Source of the DNA: Saprospiraceae bacterium
GTDB lineage: Bacteria; Bacteroidota; Bacteroidia; Chitinophagales; Saprospiraceae
Assembly (NCBI GenBank): GCA_028284395.1
Contig: JANQRV010000504.1
Location: 1 to 37,168, forward strand
DNA length: 37,168 nucleotides
Reading direction: 5' to 3'
In this document: positions 26,628 to 34,151 of the stretch, piece after piece
Position numbering within the stretch: position 1 is the stretch's first letter
Layout of the letters: the number at the start of each line of letters is the position of its first letter
Notes under the pieces: generated by a model
The model's input: the letters and a program-made list of their open reading frames with translations, nothing else
Databases searched by the model: none
Told to the model about the DNA's origin: nothing
Translations under genes and position numbers: made by a program

Positions 26628-27384
26628 TTACTTGGAGAGCAATTCAGAAAGACTAAGGATGGACTATCACCTGGCAAAGCCATTTCCCCATCTAATCATC
26701 GACGAATTTTGTGAGCAGGAAAAAATAGAGGCCCTATACGGCAACTTGCCAAAGATTGATACCAAAAGCAGAGATTATGTCTTCGCTAAGAACAAGTTTG
26801 AGAAATCGAAGTTTTGGCAGTTGTCAGTCGAGTGTAAGGAGCTTTATGAAGACCTTACTTCTGATCGTTTTCATGACTTTCTCTGTTTCATTACCAATGA
26901 AGAAGTCTTTATCGATACAAAATTTCATGGGGGAGGAATTCATCAGGGAAAACAGGATAGTTTCCTCGATATGCACCTGGATTTTAATTACCACCCCCTG
27001 CAAAAGTTTTGGTTTCGCAATCTGAATTTACTTCTGTACCTAAACCCCGATTGGCAACCGGAATACGGCGGACACCTGGAATTGCAGGATTTGCGAACCG
27101 GTGAAAAGAAATCACTGGGGGTACCCTTCAACCGAATGATCATCCAGCAAACGAGAAATTTCACGCTGCACGGCTACAAGAACATTCGGTTTCCCCCCGG
27201 GCAATATCGAACTTCGATCGCTTCCTATGCTTATACAAAACATCTGAGACACATCGAGAAGAAGAGAACAACGGATTGGCATGTCGATGATGATCAGTTC
27301 ATAAAACGGTTTCTGGCCCGGGTCTATGATCCGGCTGTCAAGATTAAAAATGCATTATTCGGCAGTGCGACAGCCAAGAATTAA
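26614..27384 (+). CDS. 2-oxoglutarate/Fe(II)-dependent oxygenase (prolyl 4-hydroxylase-like)
   Basis: 256 residues; the start overlaps the glycosyltransferase by 14 bases (ATG 26659 is an alternative). The double-stranded beta-helix signature is complete: HxD at H121/D123 (DMHLDFNYHP), the turn GGHLELQDL (152-160), the distal H186 in FTLHGY, and R199 in QYRTSIASYAY for 2-oxoglutarate binding. The fold matches the 2OG-FeII_Oxy_3 group. In polysaccharide loci such enzymes may hydroxylate a sugar, an acyl chain or a peptide substituent. The substrate here is unknown, but position and coupling place it in polymer modification. Confidence 0.85.
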   Translation: MIRFDYLESNSERLRMDYHLAKPFPHLIIDEFCEQEKIEALYGNLPKIDTKSRDYVFAKNKFEKSKFWQLSVECKELYEDLTSDRFHDFLCFITNEEVFIDTKFHGGGIHQGKQDSFLDMHLDFNYHPLQKFWFRNLNLLLYLNPDWQPEYGGHLELQDLRTGEKKSLGVPFNRMIIQQTRNFTLHGYKNIRFPPGQYRTSIASYAYTKHLRHIEKKRTTDWHVDDDQFIKRFLARVYDPAVKIKNALFGSATAKN

Positions 27385-27403
27385 GAATTGCACGGACAAA
27401 GTT

Positions 27404-28603
27404 ATGATGAATCAATCAACCAATCAATCGCTTAGAATCGGCATTCTGGGATGTCGAGGTATTCCCAATCACTATGGAGGTTTCGAACAGTTTGCAGAAT
27501 ACCTTTCCGTCGCGCTGGTGGAAAGGGGGCATCAGGTGTGGGTATACAACTCTTCCCTGCATCCTTATCGGGAGAAAGAGTGGAAAGGAGTTCGACTTAT
27601 CCATCAGTACGACCCCGAACATAAGCTGGGCAGTTTTGGTCAATTTGTCTATGATTTCAACTGTTTATTGGATGCCCGGAAAAGAAATTTTGATCTCTTA
27701 CTCCAACTTGGCTATACCAGCAGTGTGGTCTTCCACCGGCTTTGGCCCAGCAATTGCCACAACATCATCCACATGGATGGCTTGGAATGGAAACGGACCA
27801 AATATTCTCCGTTGATTCGTCGGTTCTTGCTCAAAATGGAGCGATGGGCGGCTACCTTCGGAGATTCATTGATTGCTGATTCTATTGTTATTCAGGAGTA
27901 TTTATCGGTGCGGTACGATCAGCGTTCAAAGTTTATTCCCTACGGTGCGATTTCCGAGTTTCCGGTGGATGTCAAATTTCTTGAAGAGTACGCCTTGAAA
28001 CCTCATCAGTACTTTTTGGTCATCTCTCGATTTGTGCCGGAAAACAATCTTGAAATGATCATTAAGGGATATTTGGAAAGTGGACACTCCGGACCATTGG
28101 TCTTAGTGGGTTCTCTTGATACTTCGTTTGGTCGACAGTTGAAACAACGATACCAACATGCTAGCAACCTCCTTTTCCTCGGGGGCATTTTCGATTTGGC
28201 CATCCTTAATTCGCTTCGCCATTTTGCAAAACTCTACTTCCATGGACACTCAGTGGGAGGGACAAATCCCTCATTGCTGGAAGCAATGGCTTGCCGGGTT
28301 GTTATCGGTGCACATGATAACCCTTTCAATCGCGCTGTGCTGGGGGAAGAAGCATTTTACTTTCATAGTGCCAAGGATATTCACTTGGCCATTCGGGAAG
28401 AGCAATGGGCTCCGGCCAAAGATCAGTGGATCAATACCAATTATAAAAAAATTCAAAATGAATACAATTGGGAGGTCATCGTAGACCAATATGAGGCTCA
28501 TTTCTCAAGTATTTTAAAAGATCGTAGTGCTTCAATTGCTGCATCCTCTCTGAAAACCTCGGGAAGCCGTCGGTTTCAAACATTGCCTCAGAAAAAATTG
28601 TAA
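27404..28603 (+). CDS. DUF1972 domain glycosyltransferase (rhamnosyltransferase-like)
   Basis: 399 residues from the ATG at 27404; the frame opens upstream inside the oxygenase gene, but that start is unlikely. The N-terminal DUF1972 signature is clear: RIGILGCRGIPNHYGGFEQF (11-30) and LSVALVERGHQVWVYNSS. A GT-B C-terminal domain follows with YFLVISRFVPENNLEMIIKG, FLGGIFD and the donor-site SVGGTNPSLLEAMAC. Relatives act as capsule rhamnosyltransferases. It lies 19 bases after the oxygenase stop, and its last base starts the next gene (TAATG). Confidence 0.88.
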   Translation: MMNQSTNQSLRIGILGCRGIPNHYGGFEQFAEYLSVALVERGHQVWVYNSSLHPYREKEWKGVRLIHQYDPEHKLGSFGQFVYDFNCLLDARKRNFDLLLQLGYTSSVVFHRLWPSNCHNIIHMDGLEWKRTKYSPLIRRFLLKMERWAATFGDSLIADSIVIQEYLSVRYDQRSKFIPYGAISEFPVDVKFLEEYALKPHQYFLVISRFVPENNLEMIIKGYLESGHSGPLVLVGSLDTSFGRQLKQRYQHASNLLFLGGIFDLAILNSLRHFAKLYFHGHSVGGTNPSLLEAMACRVVIGAHDNPFNRAVLGEEAFYFHSAKDIHLAIREEQWAPAKDQWINTNYKKIQNEYNWEVIVDQYEAHFSSILKDRSASIAASSLKTSGSRRFQTLPQKKL

Positions 28604-29937
28604 TGACAAAAAGGATCAATACTTCGGGAGAACAGATCAATGGCAGTGGGTTATTGTTAGCGCTAATCATCTTTAGTCTATGTTTTTCTCATCGGCTTAG
28701 CTCCGCTTTTTCATTGATTTACGTATTGAGTGTATTACTCCAAGGTGATCTCTGGAGCCGCTTTCGGCTGCTATGGTCCCGGAGTTGGGTTTTTGCTTTC
28801 GTGCTCTTGTATTTCATCCACTTGTTATCCCTAACCTGGACTGCGGACTTGAACAGTGGCTTTTTTATCTTGGAAAAAAAGGCTGCTCTGTTGGGGATAC
28901 CTGTTTTTATAGCAATGGATAAGAAACTGACCAAACAATGCCTCCACCATGTAATGATTGCCTTGATCATCGGTTGTTTTGTCGCCTTCTGGTATTGTAT
29001 CGGAAATGCCGTCGTGCGGTACGGGACCTACCGCGATCCCATCGTTTTCTTTTACCACAGTTTTGGCTGGCCATTAGACCATTTCAATGCCGTCTATTTT
29101 TCTCTATACGTTTTCAGCGCTTTGGTGTTTATGGACTACCTGGTTTTTCGTGTCAACCATCTGTTTTTCCGCTGGTTTTGGTGGCGTTCGCTGGTACTAT
29201 TAAGTCTTTTTGCTGCGATCTTACTGCTGTCCTCTAAGCTATTCATTGTATTGACCGTTGGTTATTGGCTATTTGTTGTATGGCGAGTTTGGCAGCGAAG
29301 TGGGAAAGCTCCCGGGCACGTGTTGATCATGGGGCTGGGAATTGGGGTATTGGTTGTCGGTGTGTTGGGGCTTGGCTTTGTTAAAAAGCGCTTTGAAAAA
29401 CTTTTGGACGCTGATTTTGAAGTACTCAGGCTAGAACGCTTTGAATGGAATACGCCATTTAATGGCATCACAATTCGATTGGTTTTGCTCAAGTTTGGCT
29501 GGGAGTTGATCTCGGAGTCCACAAATGTACTTACAGGTGTTGGTGTCGGAGATGCTCAGCATGAAATCAACGATCTTATCCGAAAGTATAATTTATATCA
29601 TGGTAACCCTAACCTGGGAGATCGAGGATATTTGGACTATAATCTTCACAATCAGTTTTTGGAACTGTGGCTGCAAGTCGGAGTAGCCGGCCCCATTTTA
29701 TGGATCTTGATTTTGCTGCAGGCTTGGCAGCTGGCCATTCGCCTGGGAACTGGTCAAGCATTGCTCTTTATCGTGTCGGCGATCACTCTCTATGCATTTA
29801 TTGAGGGAGTGCTGGAGCGGCAGCGCGGGGTCGTATTTATTGCTCTTTTCTTTTCATTATTTCATGCAATCCCAAAGGATGAATTACTATCGCTACCCAA
29901 TCAGTTGGTCCAATCTCCGGACTCCCCCCGCCGGTAA
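28603..29937 (+). CDS. O-antigen ligase / polymerase family membrane protein
   Basis: 444 residues with about eleven hydrophobic segments. The typical large loop near residues 270-365 contains LTGVGVGDAQHEINDLIRKY and YNLHNQFLELWLQVGVAGPILW. The conserved H-N-x-(F/Y)-L element (NLHNQFLEL) is the recognised mark of the Wzy_C/WaaL family. It could ligate the polymer to an acceptor, or be a second polymerase. It overlaps its upstream neighbour by one base, and the sugar transferase gene starts inside its 3' end. Confidence 0.85.
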   Translation: MTKRINTSGEQINGSGLLLALIIFSLCFSHRLSSAFSLIYVLSVLLQGDLWSRFRLLWSRSWVFAFVLLYFIHLLSLTWTADLNSGFFILEKKAALLGIPVFIAMDKKLTKQCLHHVMIALIIGCFVAFWYCIGNAVVRYGTYRDPIVFFYHSFGWPLDHFNAVYFSLYVFSALVFMDYLVFRVNHLFFRWFWWRSLVLLSLFAAILLLSSKLFIVLTVGYWLFVVWRVWQRSGKAPGHVLIMGLGIGVLVVGVLGLGFVKKRFEKLLDADFEVLRLERFEWNTPFNGITIRLVLLKFGWELISESTNVLTGVGVGDAQHEINDLIRKYNLYHGNPNLGDRGYLDYNLHNQFLELWLQVGVAGPILWILILLQAWQLAIRLGTGQALLFIVSAITLYAFIEGVLERQRGVVFIALFFSLFHAIPKDELLSLPNQLVQSPDSPRR

Positions 29938-30526
29938 ACGATTTACCCCGGGTAATTATGTACTCAAGAGAGGTTTGGATATTGGTTTATCTCTCGTGAT
30001 GCTTTTATTGGTGCTTTCCTGGCTTTTGCCGATTCTGGTTATTTTAATCCTTCTGATGGATGGATCGCCGGCTTTTTTCGTACAGGAACGCATCGGGTGG
30101 CAGACCAAAAGGTTCCGTTGCCTGAAATTGAGAACCATCGGTACGCGAAAAAGTGATCGAAGGAAAATCATTTCTCCGTTGGGCCGTTTTTTGCGCTCGA
30201 ATAAGTTGGATGAATTACCACAATTTATCAATGTTCTAAAAGGAGAGATGAGCATTGTCGGGCCTCGGCCACACATGGAGTTGGACCACCATGCCTTTAG
30301 TCGACAGATTGGACAGCAATATCACTTAAGACATTGGGTCAAGCCGGGCATTACGGGATTGGCTCAAATAAAGGGTTATGAGGGACCGATTGTCTCTTTT
30401 GCCAAGCTTCGGGGCCGAATCCGACTGGACCTTTTTTACATTCGAAATTGGTCCATCGGATTGGATTTGTGGATATTGTGGCAGACGGTCTTATACTTTT
30501 TTCGTAGTTTACTTAGAAACCGATAG
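29879..30526 (+). CDS. Initiating sugar-1-phosphate transferase (bacterial sugar transferase, WcaJ/WbaP-type)
   Basis: 216 residues from the ATG at 29879, preceded by AAAGG; upstream starts at 29864 and 29792 lie deeper in the previous gene. After YVLKRGLDIGLSLVMLLLVLSW (a single membrane helix or re-entrant helix) come all family blocks: FVQERIG, FRCLKLRTI, the DELPQFINVLKGEMSIVGPR catalytic block, and VKPGITGLAQIKGYEG. The enzyme puts the first sugar phosphate on undecaprenyl phosphate at the inner membrane. It lacks the long N-terminal CoA-binding-like part of large PglC/WcaJ proteins, so it is the short form. It overlaps the upstream ligase gene by 59 bases and abuts the nucleotidyltransferase. 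Confidence 0.9.
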   Translation: MNYYRYPISWSNLRTPPAGKRFTPGNYVLKRGLDIGLSLVMLLLVLSWLLPILVILILLMDGSPAFFVQERIGWQTKRFRCLKLRTIGTRKSDRRKIISPLGRFLRSNKLDELPQFINVLKGEMSIVGPRPHMELDHHAFSRQIGQQYHLRHWVKPGITGLAQIKGYEGPIVSFAKLRGRIRLDLFYIRNWSIGLDLWILWQTVLYFFRSLLRNR

Positions 30527-31540
30527 ATGAAAGATCTAAAAAGACAGGTCGCAAAGACCATCCTGTATTTTGATCTTTTTTCTTTTCCCCTCAAGATCGA
30601 AGAAATTCATCGGTATTGCTGTGTAAAAGTCACTTTAGGGGATCTGAAAAAGGTATTGCAGGAAATGGTTTCACACGGCGAACTTTTCCATTTGGAGGGC
30701 CATTATGCAGTTCGTAACCAACCGCGTCTCGTTGCCGAGCGTCGTCGCAAATACGATTATTCCTGTACTATGTTGGAGCGGGCACACCGCAATGCTGCCG
30801 TGATCAATCGATTTCCTTTTGTACGAGGAGTGGCCATCTCCGGATCTCTCTCAAAGTATTCGGCGGATGAAGCCGCCGACATCGATTTCTTCATCATTAC
30901 AGCTTCGCGTCGTTTGTGGATCTGCCGATCCCTACTACATCTCTTCAAGAAGACTACTTATTTGCGCAAGCGGCAGCACGACTTTTGTATGAACTATTTT
31001 TTGGACGAAAATGAGTTGAAATTGAAAGACAGAAACTTCTATACGGCGGTAGAAAGTATTACCATCCTACCTGTGTTCGGAGGGACCGCCTTGAAAAAGT
31101 TTTGGTCTGCAAATTCATGGGTCGCTTCATTTTTCCCGAATGTTGACTTCGATGCACTGGGTCGACTGCCAGCACCTGATATCAGACCGCTGTTCAAACG
31201 TTTATTAGAGGTCCCATTTTCAAAAAGCGTTGGTCATTGGGTGAACGATAGCCTGTACCACCTTACCGTCAATTGGTGGCGTTTCAAATTTAGAAAAAGC
31301 GGTTTCCCTATGGAGCACTTTGACAGCGACCTACGGTCTACGCGCGGGGAGTCTAAGTACCATCCCGGCGATTACCAACGCTCTATTTTGGAAGGTTTGG
31401 CAAAAAAAGAGGTTGCATTTCTCAGAAAAAGTTTGGCTCCCGAACATTTGGTTCCCGAACGTCAGCAGGAACCGGGACAATCGAATAAGGAGCAACAGCA
31501 TCGATGGCATTCCGATCATAGAGGTTTCGAAGATAGCTAA
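30527..31540 (+). CDS. Nucleotidyltransferase-domain protein at the end of the polysaccharide operon
   Basis: 337 residues, starting directly after the sugar transferase stop. Residues 1-65 look like a small winged-helix (YFDLFSFPLKIEEIHRY; DLKKVLQEMVSHGELF), then a polymerase-beta type core: GVAISGSLSKYSADEAADID at 101-120, with GS 106-107 and the metal-binding pair D118/D120. A helical C-terminal half follows. The family transfers a nucleotide to a protein, RNA or small molecule. It is not a sugar-nucleotide pyrophosphorylase by motif. The tail (about 298-337) is Gln/Glu/His-rich, contains a duplicated L-x-P-E-x unit, and is overlapped by the antisense lipoprotein gene. The substrate is unknown. 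Confidence 0.75.
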   Translation: MKDLKRQVAKTILYFDLFSFPLKIEEIHRYCCVKVTLGDLKKVLQEMVSHGELFHLEGHYAVRNQPRLVAERRRKYDYSCTMLERAHRNAAVINRFPFVRGVAISGSLSKYSADEAADIDFFIITASRRLWICRSLLHLFKKTTYLRKRQHDFCMNYFLDENELKLKDRNFYTAVESITILPVFGGTALKKFWSANSWVASFFPNVDFDALGRLPAPDIRPLFKRLLEVPFSKSVGHWVNDSLYHLTVNWWRFKFRKSGFPMEHFDSDLRSTRGESKYHPGDYQRSILEGLAKKEVAFLRKSLAPEHLVPERQQEPGQSNKEQQHRWHSDHRGFEDS

Positions 31541-32588
31541 ACTCATCATGATCGTGGGTGTCGAGATCCTCCAACAAGTGCCGAATTTCTTCTGCCCTCA
31601 CCTCCCATTCATTGGCAACCCGCATTAGTGTCGGCTCCATAAAAGTAATATAAAGCAGTTCACTGAAAGTGTGATTCGGTTGTTGTTCAAAATCGAGATC
31701 GGACTTCAGGCTTTTCCTCCAGCGATTGATGAGCAAATTAGAAGAGTCGATCCAAGATTGAAACTCAGTTGCGGGCATAAAATGCTCTATATCTGGAGTC
31801 GGCGAAAAGAGTGGTTGTACATTGGTTTCGTGACACCATAGACACTTGGATGGTTTTCCCGCGCGTGTTTGTCGGGCAGGAGCTGCCGGTATTAAGAAGC
31901 CTTCGGCATCGTATATGGCAAATCTAAGCTGGCCATTAGGCATTACATCAAGGGTCTCATAGTGCAGGATGGGATAGTTTTGACCCGGTGCGAAATTGGT
32001 GACTTCGGTTTCTTCCGCTACATAAGCCAGTTGAAGCGGCTCACTTCCTACATCGAATTGAATGACCCTACTTTTCTTGGCTACTGAAGATTCCAGGATA
32101 GGGAATAGAAGATTTCCCGTTGTCGGATATCTTCCAAGGAATGCTTTTAGGGAGACGGGGCTATCGACAATGCGGTAATAGTGCCAAGAACTGTGCAATG
32201 TCAGTACAATGAAACGTCCGGCATCAATGGCACCAAATCTTTCAAATTCTTCCGAGGCCTCCAAACGGTCAATGATTACCTGGAAAGCTGCAAGAGCTTT
32301 ATCCGTAAAACCAAGGCCGGAAAGGCTTAACTCAAAACGCTCCGGCGTCAGGTATCTCAAATTTTGTCGGAAACTGCCGGGGGGTAAAGTTGCCCCCAAA
32401 AAAGACAAAGACCATTTTAGGCCTTCTTCCAGTTCCGCTATGGTCTGGTTTTCATGCCCAATTACCCAACGCAAGGTGATGGAGGCCTTCGGCACCGGCA
32501 ATTGATCTTTCGTGCAATTGATAACCGTGGTATAGGTTGCCAATAGCAGGAGTACAACTTTTATTTTTCGGTGCTTTGTTCGTCCCAT
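31422..32588 (-). CDS. Lipoprotein with a single CxxCH haem motif, function unknown
   Basis: 388 residues. The N-terminus KIKVVLLLLATYTTVINC ends in a lipobox with C25, so it is probably an exported lipoprotein. A single c-type haem attachment motif, C249-L-W-C252-H253, lies in KPSKCLWCHETNVQPLF, a context seen in cytochrome-like proteins of marine Bacteroidota. The rest (GFTDKALAAFQVII; FIVLTLHSSWHYYRI; YPILHYETLDVMPNGQLRFA) matches nothing I can name. The start lies 28 bases inside the upstream membrane glycosyltransferase gene. The last 119 bases overlap the nucleotidyltransferase on the other strand. Confidence 0.7.
   Translation of the reverse strand: MGRTKHRKIKVVLLLLATYTTVINCTKDQLPVPKASITLRWVIGHENQTIAELEEGLKWSLSFLGATLPPGSFRQNLRYLTPERFELSLSGLGFTDKALAAFQVIIDRLEASEEFERFGAIDAGRFIVLTLHSSWHYYRIVDSPVSLKAFLGRYPTTGNLLFPILESSVAKKSRVIQFDVGSEPLQLAYVAEETEVTNFAPGQNYPILHYETLDVMPNGQLRFAIYDAEGFLIPAAPARQTRAGKPSKCLWCHETNVQPLFSPTPDIEHFMPATEFQSWIDSSNLLINRWRKSLKSDLDFEQQPNHTFSELLYITFMEPTLMRVANEWEVRAEEIRHLLEDLDTHDHDEFSYLRNLYDRNAIDAVAPYSIVPVPADVREPNVREPNFF
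31431..31460. repeat. 15-bp tandem duplication in doubly coding DNA
   Basis: gtttggctcccgaac (31431-31445) is followed at once by atttggttcccgaac (31446-31460); 13 of 15 bases agree. On the plus strand it encodes LAPEH-LVPER in the nucleotidyltransferase tail; on the minus strand it encodes VREPN twice in the lipoprotein tail. Both reading frames tolerate the duplication because it is a multiple of three. Confidence 0.8.
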
Positions 32589-34150
32589 GGCAAGGGCATT
32601 TTTCTCAAGGTGTAAAAACCTGGTCCTCGTTTTTCATCCGATAAAAAGAGAATTTCCGTTTCATTTAGACGCCGGACCAACCTCTTCTTACTTTTACTGC
32701 TCGTGATAGCTTTGTCATCGAAATATATTTGATTTCCCACAATTTTTAATCGATTGTCTTGCCAAATACTATCCCGGATGGAGACCTTTGTCCGTTGACT
32801 GCCATTTTGATTGAAATGTTCGAGTAACAGACTGTCTTTAGTCGACTCGTAATGATAAATGATGCCAAAACTGGCATCAGCTAAGTAATAGGAGGCGACG
32901 GCAGATGACCGACTGAGTTCTACCAACAGTTTTGCAATAATCAATAAGCCAAGAAGAGCTATAACTCGCCGATTCACTTTCACCGGCGGGAGAAAGCAAA
33001 ATGAAAGCAACAAGAGTAGCAGGGCATACAGCCGCGGGAATTGAAGAGCCAGGTGGAGGTCGTGCAATTTATACACTGGGAAATTGCAGGCAAAGCCAAA
33101 AGATAATACCATCACCATGGTCGGTATCCATTTGCATTTCGTTAGGGGTAAAAATGCAAGTGCAGCGGGCAACAACAACATCATACTGTAACTGGAACCA
33201 TAACCGGTTAATAACAAAGCAGAAAAAAGCACGATGGCAAAAGTCTTGAAATGGGAGGAGGGCCGTTGCATCAAATGCGATATTACCCAACAAAACACCA
33301 CTCCCTGAAACAGCAATTGCAAAATGGTAGCGACCGTTGGCTGATGGGAATAGGCGGTTGGGTTAAGGTGATCATCGTAGACCAACGCATTATTGATCAA
33401 AACCCGGGAAGATTGGTACAAGATGGCAAATGGGTCATTGATCTCTCCGTCGAATAAACGGGGCAGCAAATCTAGATAATAGTCGGTTGTAATAGATGTT
33501 GGCTGAATGACCAATAAGGGTAAAAAAGAAAAAAGCAAACAGAAAGCTACCGTGCTGTATAATGCTTTTCGGTTATTCTGAAATAATAAAAATAGAATGA
33601 TAATACCGGGAAATATTTTGAGGGAAATTGGAATGGCCCATAAACAGCCGCTGGTGATCGGCCAACCCTTGGACCAGTACCGAAAACCCTCCATGATCGC
33701 TGCCAACAGGTATAGGTAAGACTGGCCTTGATAAAAATTATTAAAGAATGGCGTATAAAATAAGAAAGGCAGTAGGATCAATAACCAGGGACGAGCTAAC
33801 TCAAGGGTCTCAACAAGACGAAAAAAGGACCAAATAAACAATAATAGCCCCAGTAAATTAAAGAATAGCTTAGAATAAGAAAGCGGCAACCAAGAGAAGG
33901 GTAGATAAAAGATAGCAGAGGTTGGCGGAACCGGCGTATAGTTAAGATAGACCGGTTCAGACACTCGCTCGTTAACCAATTCATTGAATAGGTAGGGCTC
34001 GTATATGGCTGGGCTAAAATTTCCTTCAAGTAGAAATAAGCTTGCATAGTAGTAGTTGCCAAAGTCTCCCAAGGGGGCATCCGCAGTCTGGTAAAGGAGA
34101 TAAAGACCTAACAATAAAAATGCTCCGCTGCTCCAGTGAGAATAGCGCAC
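32561..34150 (-). CDS. DUF2029 / GT87-type membrane glycosyltransferase
   Basis: 529 residues from a GTG at 34150, one base after the upstream stop; a TTG at 34171 would add 7 residues, and no ATG is available near the N-terminus. A first membrane helix (AFLLLGLYLLYQTA) is followed by DFGNYYYASLFLLEGNFSPAIYEP, the acidic and aromatic loop typical of this GT-C group. Around eleven hydrophobic segments follow, with GQSYLYLLAAIMEGFRYW and LKIFPGIIILFLLFQNNRK as in DUF2029 proteins. A soluble C-terminal region of about 100 residues comes last. The family uses polyprenyl-phosphate sugars to glycosylate lipids or proteins outside the cytoplasm. The target here is unknown. Confidence 0.8.
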   Translation of the reverse strand: MRYSHWSSGAFLLLGLYLLYQTADAPLGDFGNYYYASLFLLEGNFSPAIYEPYLFNELVNERVSEPVYLNYTPVPPTSAIFYLPFSWLPLSYSKLFFNLLGLLLFIWSFFRLVETLELARPWLLILLPFLFYTPFFNNFYQGQSYLYLLAAIMEGFRYWSKGWPITSGCLWAIPISLKIFPGIIILFLLFQNNRKALYSTVAFCLLFSFLPLLVIQPTSITTDYYLDLLPRLFDGEINDPFAILYQSSRVLINNALVYDDHLNPTAYSHQPTVATILQLLFQGVVFCWVISHLMQRPSSHFKTFAIVLFSALLLTGYGSSYSMMLLLPAALAFLPLTKCKWIPTMVMVLSFGFACNFPVYKLHDLHLALQFPRLYALLLLLLSFCFLPPVKVNRRVIALLGLLIIAKLLVELSRSSAVASYYLADASFGIIYHYESTKDSLLLEHFNQNGSQRTKVSIRDSIWQDNRLKIVGNQIYFDDKAITSSKSKKRLVRRLNETEILFLSDEKRGPGFYTLRKMPLPWDEQSTEK

Positions 34151-34151
34151 C

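Noticed and set aside
30527-31540. Nucleotidyltransferase as an MNT/HEPN antitoxin or a CBASS nucleotide cyclase
   Set aside because: There is no HEPN gene or effector beside it, and it is translationally abutted to a sugar-phosphate transferase in a glycan operon; the core motif alone does not show cyclase activity.
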